Shown in pieces: positions 12,001 through 22,259 of a stretch of 64,000 nt of DNA. The notes beneath the pieces were generated by a model. That model saw nothing but the letters and a program-made list of their open reading frames with translations. It was not told the DNA's origin and ran no database searches. Origin of the DNA: Monocercomonoides exilis (Eukaryota > Preaxostyla > Oxymonadida > Polymastigidae); NCBI GenBank assembly GCA_001643675.2, contig LSRY02000008.1, forward strand, positions 567,501 to 631,500, in the 5' to 3' direction. Within the stretch, counting starts at the first letter, position 1, and each line of letters begins with the position of its first letter. A program made the translations under genes and the position numbers.

Positions 12001-12776
12001 CTTCCATTTCTTCGCTGCAGTTTATGATTTTGAAATCATCATCTATTTCCATTGAAGATTCTGAAAGTGATAATTCTTCAACACTTTTAATTAAAGAACC
12101 CAATAAGAAGACAAACTGTTATTCTGTTGTGACAACTTACAAATGCATTTCGATGATTCGGTTGAATTTTCATTTATGAAATCAGTGAAAACTTTTTCAT
12201 CTTCTGGGCTCATCTCTATTAAAATGTTAATATATGATAAAGAACAAATTATAGATGAACAGTTTCACATTTTTTTCAATAAAGAATTAGATCAAACTTC
12301 GTTTTGATGGGGGAAGAGCAGCTTTTTTTGGAGTTCGAAAATCAAACGATGTGTACGAGCTATTATCCTTTGCGTGATAATAGCTTCCATGAGAACATTC
12401 AAAACCCAAATCGATCAATTGCGAGAGGGCATATTCCTGGCAAACACATTTTAAAAGCGTCACTTTTGTATGTGGATTTTCTTCTCGATTATATGCAGAC
12501 GCTAATCGCAATATTACATATTGATTTCGATCTTCAGTAGTCAAAAGTTTCAAAGAGTTTGATAAATATAAATACAAAGACGAAAAACAAAAACAAACCG
12601 TTAAATATTTTTTGAATCTGGGGAAATATTTTTTTACCCGTATTTGTATGGAAGAACATGTACTTCAGCATTTCCACACAATCATTTGCAGATTTGTTTG
12701 ATAGATACTCCCAAACATCTCTGCATTTTTCGCTTTTCCTCGAGTTTGATAAAAGAGAAAACTTGATTCGTTCCAT
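9092..12776 (-). CDS. USP-transposase fusion protein (Element 1), four exons, about 1159 aa
   Basis: The model joins minus-strand exons 12776-12599, 12531-12298, 12215-12117 and 12060-9092. All introns are phase 1, 56-82 bases, with GTTTG-type donors and AG acceptors, and the sum is in frame. Residues 1-135 form a Leu-rich helical domain. Residues about 325-630 are a USP-family deubiquitinase: Cys box PNMGNTCYLAAMLQ (catalytic Cys about 334), two CxxC pairs typical of the USP zinc ribbon, and the His box CGHFYAM (His about 570) followed by ICYDGE. A Ser/Asn-rich linker follows. The C-terminal core has RRTDLCNLCE, FDFKENW, CDTGPHFRN and EKHGKSECDGEFG, giving Asp 961, Asp 1044 and Glu 1088 as a candidate DDE triad. 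The core would cut and join DNA; the USP would remove ubiquitin. It is probably the transposase of Element 1. Introns were inferred by eye. Confidence 0.8.
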
Positions 12777-15470
12777 GACTCAATAAAAAATAGTTTATTC
12801 TTTGTGATGACAAAGTTCCACAAATGGGATGATCTGCGAAATCATTTATTGTTGATAATTTTAACTTTTAAAAACTAACATCAATGCGTGGAAAATGAAT
12901 AAAGAGCACATGTATTTTTTGAATTGATTGATATTAAACACTTTTCAGATTTCAAGTATTAGATTTTATTTAACGTTTTCACAGAGAATTTTCTTAATTA
13001 TTAGTTTATCCTGACAAATATTCTTTGAACGAAAGGGAAAAAAATATGTTTCTGCAGAACGGAGCTTGCACAAACACAACTTTTGAATGAAACCAGGTTT
13101 GGTTGCTTTAAACGATTTTTATTTAAGGCAATTCAAATTTTGACAATTTCTCCTTTTTATTCACTTTTGTGTCATTTCAATTCGGTAAAAGTGAATTGCA
13201 GAGATTCCAATTAAAAAAGCAACAATTAAAGAAAAAAAAATTAGCGCTTTAAAAAGATGTGTTTTTATTAAACGATGTTCGACAAATAAATCACATGAAT
13301 ATATTTGCTCAATCAATTGCAGAAAATACATCCAATGTTTTCTCATCAATCCACAGTTTTCCGGTGCATTCAAATTCATTTGTCTGCTCCTTTATAATTT
13401 TCGCTCCTTTGAATAAGTGCTTCTTTATACGGCATCTGCAACCAGACATCCTCCAAGTTAAAAATTTCCTTAGGCTTTAGAGAGAATATTCGAAAAACCA
13501 CACAGCACAAATTAATTCATATTTCAAGTTGTCCGCTCTGTGAGATCAATGCTGAATGAGAGATCACTAAACAGATAAGAATGAATATTTGAGGAAGCAA
13601 CGTGCCTGGAAGCAGTTATGCAGATGATAAAAAGCAAGAGATATCAGAACTTGATGAACGACATTATATGACTCCAACGAGTGCAGCTGAAGCAGCAGGG
13701 GAAGAACAATGAGGAAGGAAGAGAAAGAGATTATAGCAGAGAGGGATAAGAGGAAGAAGAGAAAAAAAGGAAATAAAAGAATTGAAGTTATATGCCGAGA
13801 TGAAAAGTCGACCAAAGTTGCTGAACATATTTCAGAATATGTAAGAATTGAAAGTTTTGTCGAGTATTCACAAGAGTAATATGAAAAAGTTTTGATACTG
13901 TCTATTTATCTGTTTTAGAAATGCTTTTAAAGGAAAGTTGAAGAAGATGTGATAATAGAAGAAAATAAAGAAAAAATAGAGAAAAAGAGGAAGAAAAAGA
14001 AGCGATTAAACCGATAAATGAAACAGCAACGCATAAAAAAGTTCGTTCAAATGAAAGTGGTGAACAGCAAAGCCAAAGAGAATGATCGAGAAGATCTGGA
14101 TACATCACAATCCATCAATTTCTCGATATGATAAAAGCATCGACTTTTTCCATTTTAAAACATATGCTTTTATTAATGAAACTTTGGATTCAATACTGTC
14201 GAATTTTTGGTAGTTTTCGCATGAAACAAGCGAAAATACAAGTTATTCTCATTCATCATCATCGTCAACAATTGGCTCATTGCCTTATCATTACTCTTCG
14301 CCAAGCAACATGAATGCACGAAATTCTTCATTCACTTCTTTTTCTCCTTCTCCTTCTCCTCCTTCATCATCATCATCATCTTCTTCTTCTTATCAGCATT
14401 CTTCATCAACCATTTCATTCAACTCACATTTTCCTTCATCAAAATTCATTTTTCTTTCACAATTATCGAAAAAATACTTTTATCTCCTATCATATTGCAA
14501 CCTCATCTTCAAACAAACTTGTTTCTTCCTAAGCCAATAATGCTCAATTGCAGAGCTTCAGCAGATAATTATTTCACAACTCTTCCACAATCACGCTACT
14601 CTTTCATCTTCCATTCGACTATCTTTCATTTCTGAGCTTCAGCTACCTTTCAACTTTCAATCAACAGTCGATCTGTATCAAAATAATCATTCTAGAATGG
14701 TTGCACCAACTTCAAAATATTTATTCAACCTCAAAGGGTTCTGTAAAGCATTGTGTTTACAGTTGGAATTGCTCTCAATTTGTGATTAGAGTTTTGGAGC
14801 AAGAATTTGGTTTATTCTTGTTTACTGATTTTTTTTAATTGTTCTTTTCAAACTTATTGAATTTTTGGACATGTTAAAAATATTAAAATAGTCACAAAAA
14901 AATAAGCTTCAATGTTGATTTATGATCTTTTGGTTGCATTTTAAAAAAAAACTAAAATAACAAATAAACAATTGAAAAGAGATATTCACAAAAGTCACTA
15001 ATTACAAATATGAACGACTAATAAAACAAATGAAATGGCATATGCATGAGTAGTCAATTTGATTGTTTATACTGTACACTTCTCGATAGAACTGAAGAAA
15101 TCTGATATACACTTGCAAACTTAATTGATGTTTACTTAGTCAAATACAAACATTCTGTTATGTCTCCTTTTATTTTGCAATCAATAAAATCGGAATTTTA
15201 TGAATATTTACTATTCAAAGTTCGATATCATACAATCTGCAATGATATTTCAAAAAAAAAGAAAGAAAAAGTAATAGGAAAACACAACGAAGTTTCATCA
15301 TTTTGAAGTGAATGACTTCATCAACTGTTTAAACTTTCTGATGCGAAAATTGAAGAAATCAAAGTGAAGCTTCTTGGTCAACTTTTATAAAATTATCTCA
15401 CATCTCTTACACATTTTTATTTCAGGAAAACAGCACAGCATTATTCTTGTCATTCTATTTTTTTTTTTTT
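12777..15470. other. AT-rich region of Element 1 with small decayed coding remnants
   Basis: The stretch upstream of the transposase gene presumably holds its promoter, but no motif can be singled out. Around 13.6-14.6 kb there are short purine-rich and Ser-rich patches (for example the plus frame 14280-14540 with a run of Ser) that look like coding remnants. The rest, including 14.7-15.4 kb, is AT-rich and empty. Confidence 0.4.
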
Positions 15471-15479
15471 GACTTAGTC

Positions 15480-18400
15480 TTATTCAACTGAAGCAGAACG
15501 TTGATCTTCTTCTCCATTCAGGAGGCAGAGCAGCGAAGAGAAGAAAGCGGAAGGAGATGACAAGTAATTATCGTCTTCATCTTCGCCTGCAATTAACTCT
15601 TCGTATGTGTCGGCGGTTTCGTCGTCATTCACGTCTGTAGCAGCGATGGACGATATCAATAGACGGATGCTAATTGCTGTGTCAGAAGAAGTTGGGGCGC
15701 ATGCAAATTAAAAGAATTGGTAACTGAAGGAGCAACAGACGCTTCAAGGGACATGTTGTGGCTCGGCGGGGATTGCTGAATGGAGGTGTTACGTGTGCTG
15801 ACGATGTTGTGCTTTATGTGGTGCTATCTGTTCCGTTTGTTGGTCAGGCTCCATCGCTTGCAGCATCTGTGAGCACGAAGTCGGGGAGTAAGCGGATCGT
15901 TGCAGCGGCAGATGTGAATGTGCTCACATCGATCTGCGATCTATTTGACCCGTCGCTGCTGCCGTCGGTGATAGATCGGATGGTGTCGCAATTACTGCAG
16001 TCGAGGCGTGTGGTGGAAAAGCTGGTAGGCAAAGGGATGGGATGAAGGAGAAGAGGAAAGGAGTGAAGAGGAAAAGATTGAAGAGGAAGAAAAGGAGAGA
16101 GCGAAGAATGAGAAGAAGAGGATTGAGAAGAGACTGGTTTCGCTGACGCAAATGATCGGGATAGAGCGGATTGTCCAACTGCGTGACGTGAGCGAGAAGA
16201 TGGTGATGAAGGAAGGGAAGGCGATTCTGTCGGCTGATTGACCTTGTGGGGAATATGAGCTGTTTGAGTGGGCGACGGGGCTGCGGACGTCTATTTCGCT
16301 GAATGAGCCACGGAAGATTGTTGAAAACAACGAGAAAGATGGAATGAAGGGGGAAAACATGATCGAAAAATCGAAAGAAGAAATTGATTGCGGTGTGAGA
16401 CATGACAACACATCGCTTCTATATGGTTTGCGGAAGATTTTGTGACGAGGAGGTGATGCTGCAGTTGTGATTGTGGGAGTTAGGCAGATGAGAGAAGGAG
16501 CGGAAGCAGGGAAAGTGGAGGTGATTCTGAGCAATTGCATAACGATTACGCGTGTGTATGTGTTTGGGAGTGTGTTTGCGGGGGAATTTTATGCAGAGAC
16601 GCAGCTTACGGGGTTGGAGGAAGGAAGTCAGGTGGAGGTGGAAACAGCAAAGGTTGCGGTGTCGTTCGACATGTCGGACAAGAGGCTGAACACAGAGCAA
16701 GAATACATTCAGCGAAGACAGATGGCAGCAGAGCGCCTGGGGAACACACTGGATGCGCACTCTGTGCTGATGCACGGGGTTGTGACGCAGGAGACTTGGA
16801 GGAAGGAGGCGAGAGCATTTGCAGGGGACGCGATCTGCGGAGGAGCAGCAAGCGGAGAGATGATGGCAGACATGATGGCGAGGAAGAAGAAGATAATGAT
16901 GATGAACGGGGCGATGGAAGGGGGAATGGGAGGAGTGTGGAACTGGAGGAGGAGCCTGGCAGACTGGAAGAACATTGACTTTTTGGGGGAAACGACGACA
17001 CTTGTGTTGAAGCACAAGGGGAAGGAAAGAGGAGGCGTGTGGTTGTCCCGATGGAGGTGATTGCAGGGAAGGGGCAGAGCACTGTGACAGTGGTGGCGAC
17101 AGACGATGAGCATGTGGTGGCGAAAGTGGTGGGGGTGGATCTGAGTCTGTGCGGAGGGAGAAGGAAAACGGAGGGAAGAGAAGGAGGAGAAGGAGAAGGA
17201 CGATTGAGGTAAATGCGGCTGATGAATGTGTTTGACCCGAAGAAGCATGTTTTGCAGAAGATGCACTAGGAGCTGATTCTGAAAGAATTGTTAAAAAGAA
17301 GATATTGTGAAGCAATTGATGAAAACGAAGAGCAAGAGAAAAAGTAAGAAGAAAAGGAGAAAGAAGAGAAGGAGAAGAATTGCTGGAGAGGAGTTTGAGG
17401 AGGTGTGTGGCGCCGGTGGAGAAAGTGGAAAATCAGCTGAGGTTGCAGCTGATAGACAAGAAAGAAGAGGAGAAGGTTTTTGAGACAGTGCTTCGATCTG
17501 GACTGGATGTTGGGGGTTTCTTTGAGGCAGAAGAAGAAGAAGAAGAAAGAGGAAGAAAGAGCAGTGTGAAAGGAGCGTCGGGACGAGCATTCAAAGAAGG
17601 AGGAGATTTGGGGAAGATGGTAGTGCAGGTGAGGACGATGCAAGGGAAGATAATTCGAGTTTTCGTGACGAAGGAGACTACGGTGGAGGAGCTGAAGGAG
17701 CTTGTGCAGAAGAAAGAAGGGATTCTTCCTGACATGCAGAAGATTATCTTCAACGATGTGCAGCTGAGTGACATGCGCACGATGAGCGAGTGCTTCGTCC
17801 GGAACAACGAAGAGCTGAAGCTGATGCCGCGTATGCTGGGGGGGTTCAACGGATGTTCAAGAGCAGATGGGGCAGATGGAGAAAAGATAGAGGCCTGGAG
17901 CGAGAATGGCAATGCAGATGGTCGGGATGGCTAGGGCAGTGGCGGAGGCAGGGTTAGGGTAGAGGCCGAGAATTTAGATGTAGTCGAATGCATGGCAGAG
18001 GATAAGCAACGCTTGCGCGATGCCTCGTAAAGCAAATTGTTTTTGTAGCTCTTTCTCAAAGGAAATTCCTTCAAGTCCTCAGATGGCGATGCCTATGGGA
18101 ATGCAGATGGAATCAGAGTATTTGCGAAATGATTTCACTTCTGCTTCTTGTGTTTCTTGCGACTCTTTTGGAGATGATGAGCTTTGTTCCTGGAAAGAAG
18201 AAGAGAAAAAGCCAGTTGCGAAGTTCCAGCAGGTGGAGAACATGAAGGAATACAGAGAGAATTAATATCATCGTGTGCCGTCATCTCATTCTGTACTGGT
18301 TGAGTGGAACCATATCTTCCTAGACTATGCGCGATATCTGTTTGTGTGTGCCGGGTAGTGGGTGGGCAGAGATATGCGTGAGTGTGGGAAGTCTGTTCCT

Positions 18401-19370
18401 TTTGTGTCAGCGAATGTGATTGAATGCACCGATTCGTTTGCATCAGCGGCGTTTGCAGCTGCGCTGAAAGATGTTTGTGTGCATCCTGTTTGCGTGGAGA
18501 AGGCGACTGAGATGAGGGGAGGAAGGGCGAGAGAGTCTATTAGGAGTATGACACAGCCGCAGTGCTGTTTGTGAAGGAGATGGAGGAATTTGAGGGGGGA
18601 AAAGAAGGAATTGAAGAAGGAGAAGGAGAAGGAGAAGGATAAAACGAAAGGGAAAGAGAATAAGAGAGACAAGTGAGGAAACAAGGGATGTAGTTGAGTG
18701 ACTTGGGGAAACGAGTGGAGATGAAGCAGGTGGTTGTGCAGGAGTTTGTGTATGACGTGAGCGAAAAATTGGAGGTGAATCAGGAACAGAGAAAGGAGGC
18801 AAAATTATGAGAAGCGGATTAAGATTCAAGCCATGCAAGTGTATGTGCGCGATGAAGTGCTGACGAACACGAAGGCAATGCAGATGTCTGTGGAGGTGCT
18901 GATTCAAGTTCCGGGAAGATCGATTGATTTGAAAAGGGGCAGTTCGACAATAACACAGAGCATTGTCCTGGAGGTGTATGGAACGCATACTATTTAGTCT
19001 GCGTTCTATTTCCCGGAGAGTGGGGGGTTTGTGCACTATCCGGCGTTGGTGGCGATGCGGGGGCGGCATGTGTGCTGCAGCCGAGAGGGACTGCACCGGG
19101 TGAGGGTGGAAGCAGAAGGTGTGGCTGGTGATAAAGAGGAAGCAAGCTTGCCATTGGAAAAAAGATGTTGCCATAGGTGTGGAATACAACATCACCAGCC
19201 GAGTGCAAAATGTTCGAGAAGAAGAAAAAGTCGAGACACCCGATCCGTTCGTTCGAACAGATTTCAAAGATGGTAGGGTAGCGCTGATGAACGAGTCTAG
19301 ATGGTTCAATGCAGAAGACGGAGACTCAAGCGGGTTAATGCTCACGCTGGTTGCGCTTCACATTTTTTGA
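15480..19370 (+). pseudogene. Passenger coding region of Element 1, decayed, host-like
   Basis: This block is richer in G and purines on the plus strand than the flanking DNA and has a series of protein-like frames broken by stops: 15758-16045, 16467-17060, 17380-17934, 18362-18574 and 18830-19370 (with one in-frame stop near 18990). One segment (about 15880-15990, containing DLFDPSLLPS) is clearly similar to a minus-strand segment at 53340-53450 outside the transposons, and MTQP-containing segments near 18540 and 50570 (minus) also correspond. So at least part of this block is copied from, or shared with, a dispersed gene family of this genome. Apart from the ubiquitin-like module no domain is recognised. 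It could instead be a many-exon gene with small introns that I cannot resolve. Confidence 0.5.
17380..17934 (+). CDS. Ubiquitin-like domain protein fragment in Element 1 passenger
   Basis: The frame encodes 184 residues: a charged helical lead (1-79), a ubiquitin-like domain, and a short tail. The domain runs from Met at 17617 to Gly-Gly at 17839-17844, exactly 76 codons as in ubiquitin. Ubiquitin positions kept include Gly10, Lys11, Val17, Lys27, Lys33, Gly35, Ile36, Pro38, Ile44, Phe45, Leu50, Arg54, Thr55, Ser57, Leu67, Leu69, Arg72, Gly75 and Gly76. Lys48 is Val and Lys63 is Asn, so those chain types could not form. Residues follow Gly76, so conjugation would first need cleavage there. 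The frame is undamaged across the domain, although its neighbours are broken. It may be one exon of a larger captured gene (many ubiquitin-like domains sit inside larger proteins) or an independent module. Confidence 0.65.
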   Translation: MLERSLRRCVAPVEKVENQLRLQLIDKKEEEKVFETVLRSGLDVGGFFEAEEEEEERGRKSSVKGASGRAFKEGGDLGKMVVQVRTMQGKIIRVFVTKETTVEELKELVQKKEGILPDMQKIIFNDVQLSDMRTMSECFVRNNEELKLMPRMLGGFNGCSRADGADGEKIEAWSENGNADGRDG

Positions 19371-20227
19371 TGTTTTCTGGGTGACTTCTTCAAATACACT
19401 CCACTCAATAACAATATCTTCTTCAATTTTATTTTTAACTATTCTGGAACTCTTTCAAATGCTCAATTCACTCACTCCATCCGGCTAAATATTCTTCATC
19501 GTATAATTAAAAATTTTCAAAATTGTTATTGACAACATGAAATATTTCCCTCTGAAAATTCACCGATCGTTGTAATACTTATATGCAGAAGTTATATTTT
19601 TTGAGAATATTGCAACAAAAAAACGAATTCAAAAAATCTAAAAATAAATTAAACTTTTAAGAAAAAACAAATTACAAACAACCAATTATAAAAATGCTTT
19701 TTTTGCTCAAATTTCAGTGAGATGAATAAGCTTATACAAAACGTTGATATCAATTCTGAGATTTGAAAATTTCTGATTGAATAAAATTTTATATACGTAT
19801 CTTAATATTTAATTTTCTCGAAAAAGAATCAAAACATTCATTGTAAATTTTATAAACATCTATTTTCAAGATGGATCAAAAAGAAAAAACTCTAATTCAC
19901 CTATAATCAGCAATTGAAATCCTTACGAGATCAAAAAACATAACTTTTTAAATCTGAAAAATTGTCTACCAAATGAATTTTGTGACATGTTGTAAAATAT
20001 TATCATGATAACATTTGTTATTCAAGAATAATAGAAACTGAATGAAAAAAAACGATGTCAATGTTTCAAAATTATGATAAAATGCGACCATTCAAGTTAA
20101 AAATAAAGGATTTCGAAGAGTTTCACGAGAGATTTAAGCATTATTGATTTTTAGATGTTTTCCGTTCATATTCTTCACATGTTGATAACTTTCGAACCGA
20201 AAAAAATCAGACCGAAAATTTTGACAG
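19371..20227. other. AT-rich right arm of Element 1
   Basis: Very AT-rich, without coding frames or hairpins that stand out. It ends at the right terminal inverted repeat. Confidence 0.5.
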
Positions 20228-20256
20228 AAAAAGTATGATCCCAAAAAAAATTACCC
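20228..20256 (-). repeat. Element 1 right terminal inverted repeat
   Basis: Reverse complement begins GGGTAATTTTTTTTGGGATC and pairs with 4145-4173. The second copy of the target duplication, ATTT, follows at 20257-20260. Confidence 0.9.
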
Positions 20257-21118
20257 ATTTCAGCGAAGTGACTACACAACGAGAAACCGTTGCTCCTGAC
20301 GATATGCGATCAGAGACGGAAGTGCAAAAATCACATGTGAATATCGGAGAGATTGTGAACTCGTTAGACCAATGGAAGGAGAGAGAAGTGGATCGAACGT
20401 TAGAGATATCGATAGAAGATGTGCGACACGATACAACGAGAACAGGAGGAGACTCCGTATATTTCCGCAGGATAGATCAGAAGAACGATCGGAAACCCGG
20501 GAAGGAGGAAGAGAAGAGAGTCTTAAGAACTTTTGGGACTGCTATTGAGTCCCTAATTGGGAGCGCCCTGGAGGAGAGCTCGAAGACAGTTAATGAAGAC
20601 ATTTTCGAAGGAGAAGGGAATACACAGATGCAGCATGACCAAAAGACGCCAGGAGTGAGGAAGAACATAGTGATTGGACAACCGAAGGAGCCACTTCCTG
20701 GGAGACTAGCGAACAGACTGAGCGAGTGGAAGAAGATTGGGGGAGATAAACTAGTGAGCCATGGAAAAAGAGCTCGATGGAGAAGTCCCCAGTCTCCAAT
20801 CTCACTCGAGGAGAGAAAACACAGACAAGAGTTTCGTGGGACAACGGAGATGACAAACAATTATTTATCCCTTTTGGAGGAGTAATTGAAGGACGGAGTG
20901 GTGAAGCCCATACAGGAGTTGGAGGTGAAGTGGTTCAACCCGACATTCACGGTGCGAAAGAAGAACGGAAAGTGAAGAAAGACCTTGAACTGCAGGACCT
21001 AAAATGAGGAAGTGCAGGGAAAACATTTCAAGATGGATTCCAAGGAGACAGTCGTGGAACTCCTGGAGAAGAACGACTGGATGACAACTCTGGACATATC
21101 GAGTGCTTATCAACATGT
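20257..21118 (+). pseudogene. DIRS-like pol, middle part with the start of reverse transcriptase
   Basis: This is the retrotransposon segment between the two insertions. The frame entering from 4144 continues to 20885 as an Arg/Glu/Asp-rich linker. It then shifts frame around 20870-20890 into an RT N-terminal region with PIQELEVKWFNP, FTVRKKNGKW, DSKETVVELL and DWMTTLDISSAYQHV (about 20890-21118). The last motif is RT region A, with the first catalytic Asp in LDIS, and Element 2 interrupts directly after it. The next residues are found at 42276 onward. The break near 20880 and a further one near 20972 (frame change between RKKNGK and the following residues) mark decay or recoding. Confidence 0.8.
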
Positions 21119-21146
21119 GGGTGATTTTTTTTGATATCATAAAAAA
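21119..21146 (+). repeat. Element 2 left terminal inverted repeat
   Basis: 28 bases, starting GGGTGATTTTTTTTGATATC, identical to the reverse complement of 42244-42271. Similarity stops directly after it. The target copy ATGT lies at 21115-21118. Confidence 0.92.
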
Positions 21147-22230
21147 AGATCAAAAATCGAAAAAATAAAATATATTGTGGTATTTTTTGATCAAGAAGTT
21201 AAAAATGATTTTTTGCAAGTATTTAACTTTAATTTCTGTAATATATATTTGTTTTATTTATAAGACCAAAAAAACATACCTATTTAACATTTTTTACGAA
21301 AAACGATTTTTTGATCAAGTTTAATAAAAATGAACCTAAAAATTAATAAAGTTTAATCAACAAAACAAATTTAAAAGTGAAAAAAGATACTTAACCTGTT
21401 AAACAAAGCTGATAAAATGGAAAAAATATTTAAAGAACTTAAAAAAATGCAACAAATTTGTGAATTTTTATTTTTCTGTGGAAAAAGAAATGTGCTTTTC
21501 ATCAATCAAGCTGAAATCTCTTCAAAAAATTTCTATATCTGCTGATCTGCTCAACAGATTCAGCAAACGGAGATTGTTTTGCACAGGAAACTACAGTTAA
21601 CAATAATAATTGACTCTGTCCTTCACTTCTCTTTTTATTCTTTATTTAAAAATGCAGGTTTTATTTTTTTCTCGATTCACTACATGGTTTCCTATCATTT
21701 CAACTCGACATTTTAAAATTCTCCCTTCGTTAACTTCGTGCTTTTCCTAAGTTCCTGCTCTTGTTGCTTTGTGAAGAAATCAACATTGAATTCGCCTGAG
21801 CCATCATTCGTTTTTTGTTTATGCCATTTCTTTCCCTTTTTCATCATCATCTTCCTCTTTCTCTTGATCATCCTTTTCTTTCGTTTTTGCTTCCCCTTCA
21901 TTTGACTCTCTCTCCACCATAGCTCTCATCTCTCCGGTGGCAACAATTTCTTTTGCTTCACAAGCAACTCACTTTGATGATCAAAATTGATATCCTTTCA
22001 CTCTTCTTCCAAACCTTCTATCTTCTCTTTCTCTTCCTTCGGCTCTCGGCATCAGCAGCAATTAAACAATGGCATTCCCTGTTCTTCCCTTCCTTGTGGA
22101 GTTTGACACGCACTGAACACTTTTCCCTTTCTCTTCACCTTCACTTGCTCTTTCCTATGTTCTCTTACAGAATCGATTGGGTTGAGCTTCATGGAAGCTT
22201 TCTGAGTCGTCGAAGCTCTAATTAATTGGC
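21147..22230. other. AT-rich left end of Element 2
   Basis: AT-rich DNA to about 21700, followed by pyrimidine-rich blocks to about 22200 that read on the minus strand as Lys/Glu-rich fragments (21713-21901). Nothing recognisable. Confidence 0.4.
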
Positions 22231-22259
22231 CGTTCTGTGAGTGTTATCAATCAGCAAGA

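Larger units (their letters stand above)
4145..20256. mobile_element. Element 1: 16.1-kb TIR transposon with USP-transposase and ubiquitin-like module
   Basis: Both ends carry the inverted repeat GGGTAATTWTTTTTGGGATC followed by ATACTTTTT (29 bp, one mismatch). The element is flanked by the 4-bp direct repeat ATTT at 4141-4144 and 20257-20260. Joining 4144 to 20261 restores an uninterrupted reading frame of the host retrotransposon (VSD before, FSEVTTQ after), which proves insertion and fixes the ends. The element holds one intact-looking USP-transposase gene on the minus strand, a structured RNA-like element behind it, a plus-strand passenger region with a ubiquitin-like module, and AT-rich filler. 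Polinton genes such as PolB or capsid were not seen. Confidence 0.9.

Noticed and set aside
13161-13379. GCGCTTTA motif near 13230 as a copy of the 450-bp repeat near Element 1's gene
   Set aside because: Only a few bases match, and the surrounding order of motifs is absent.
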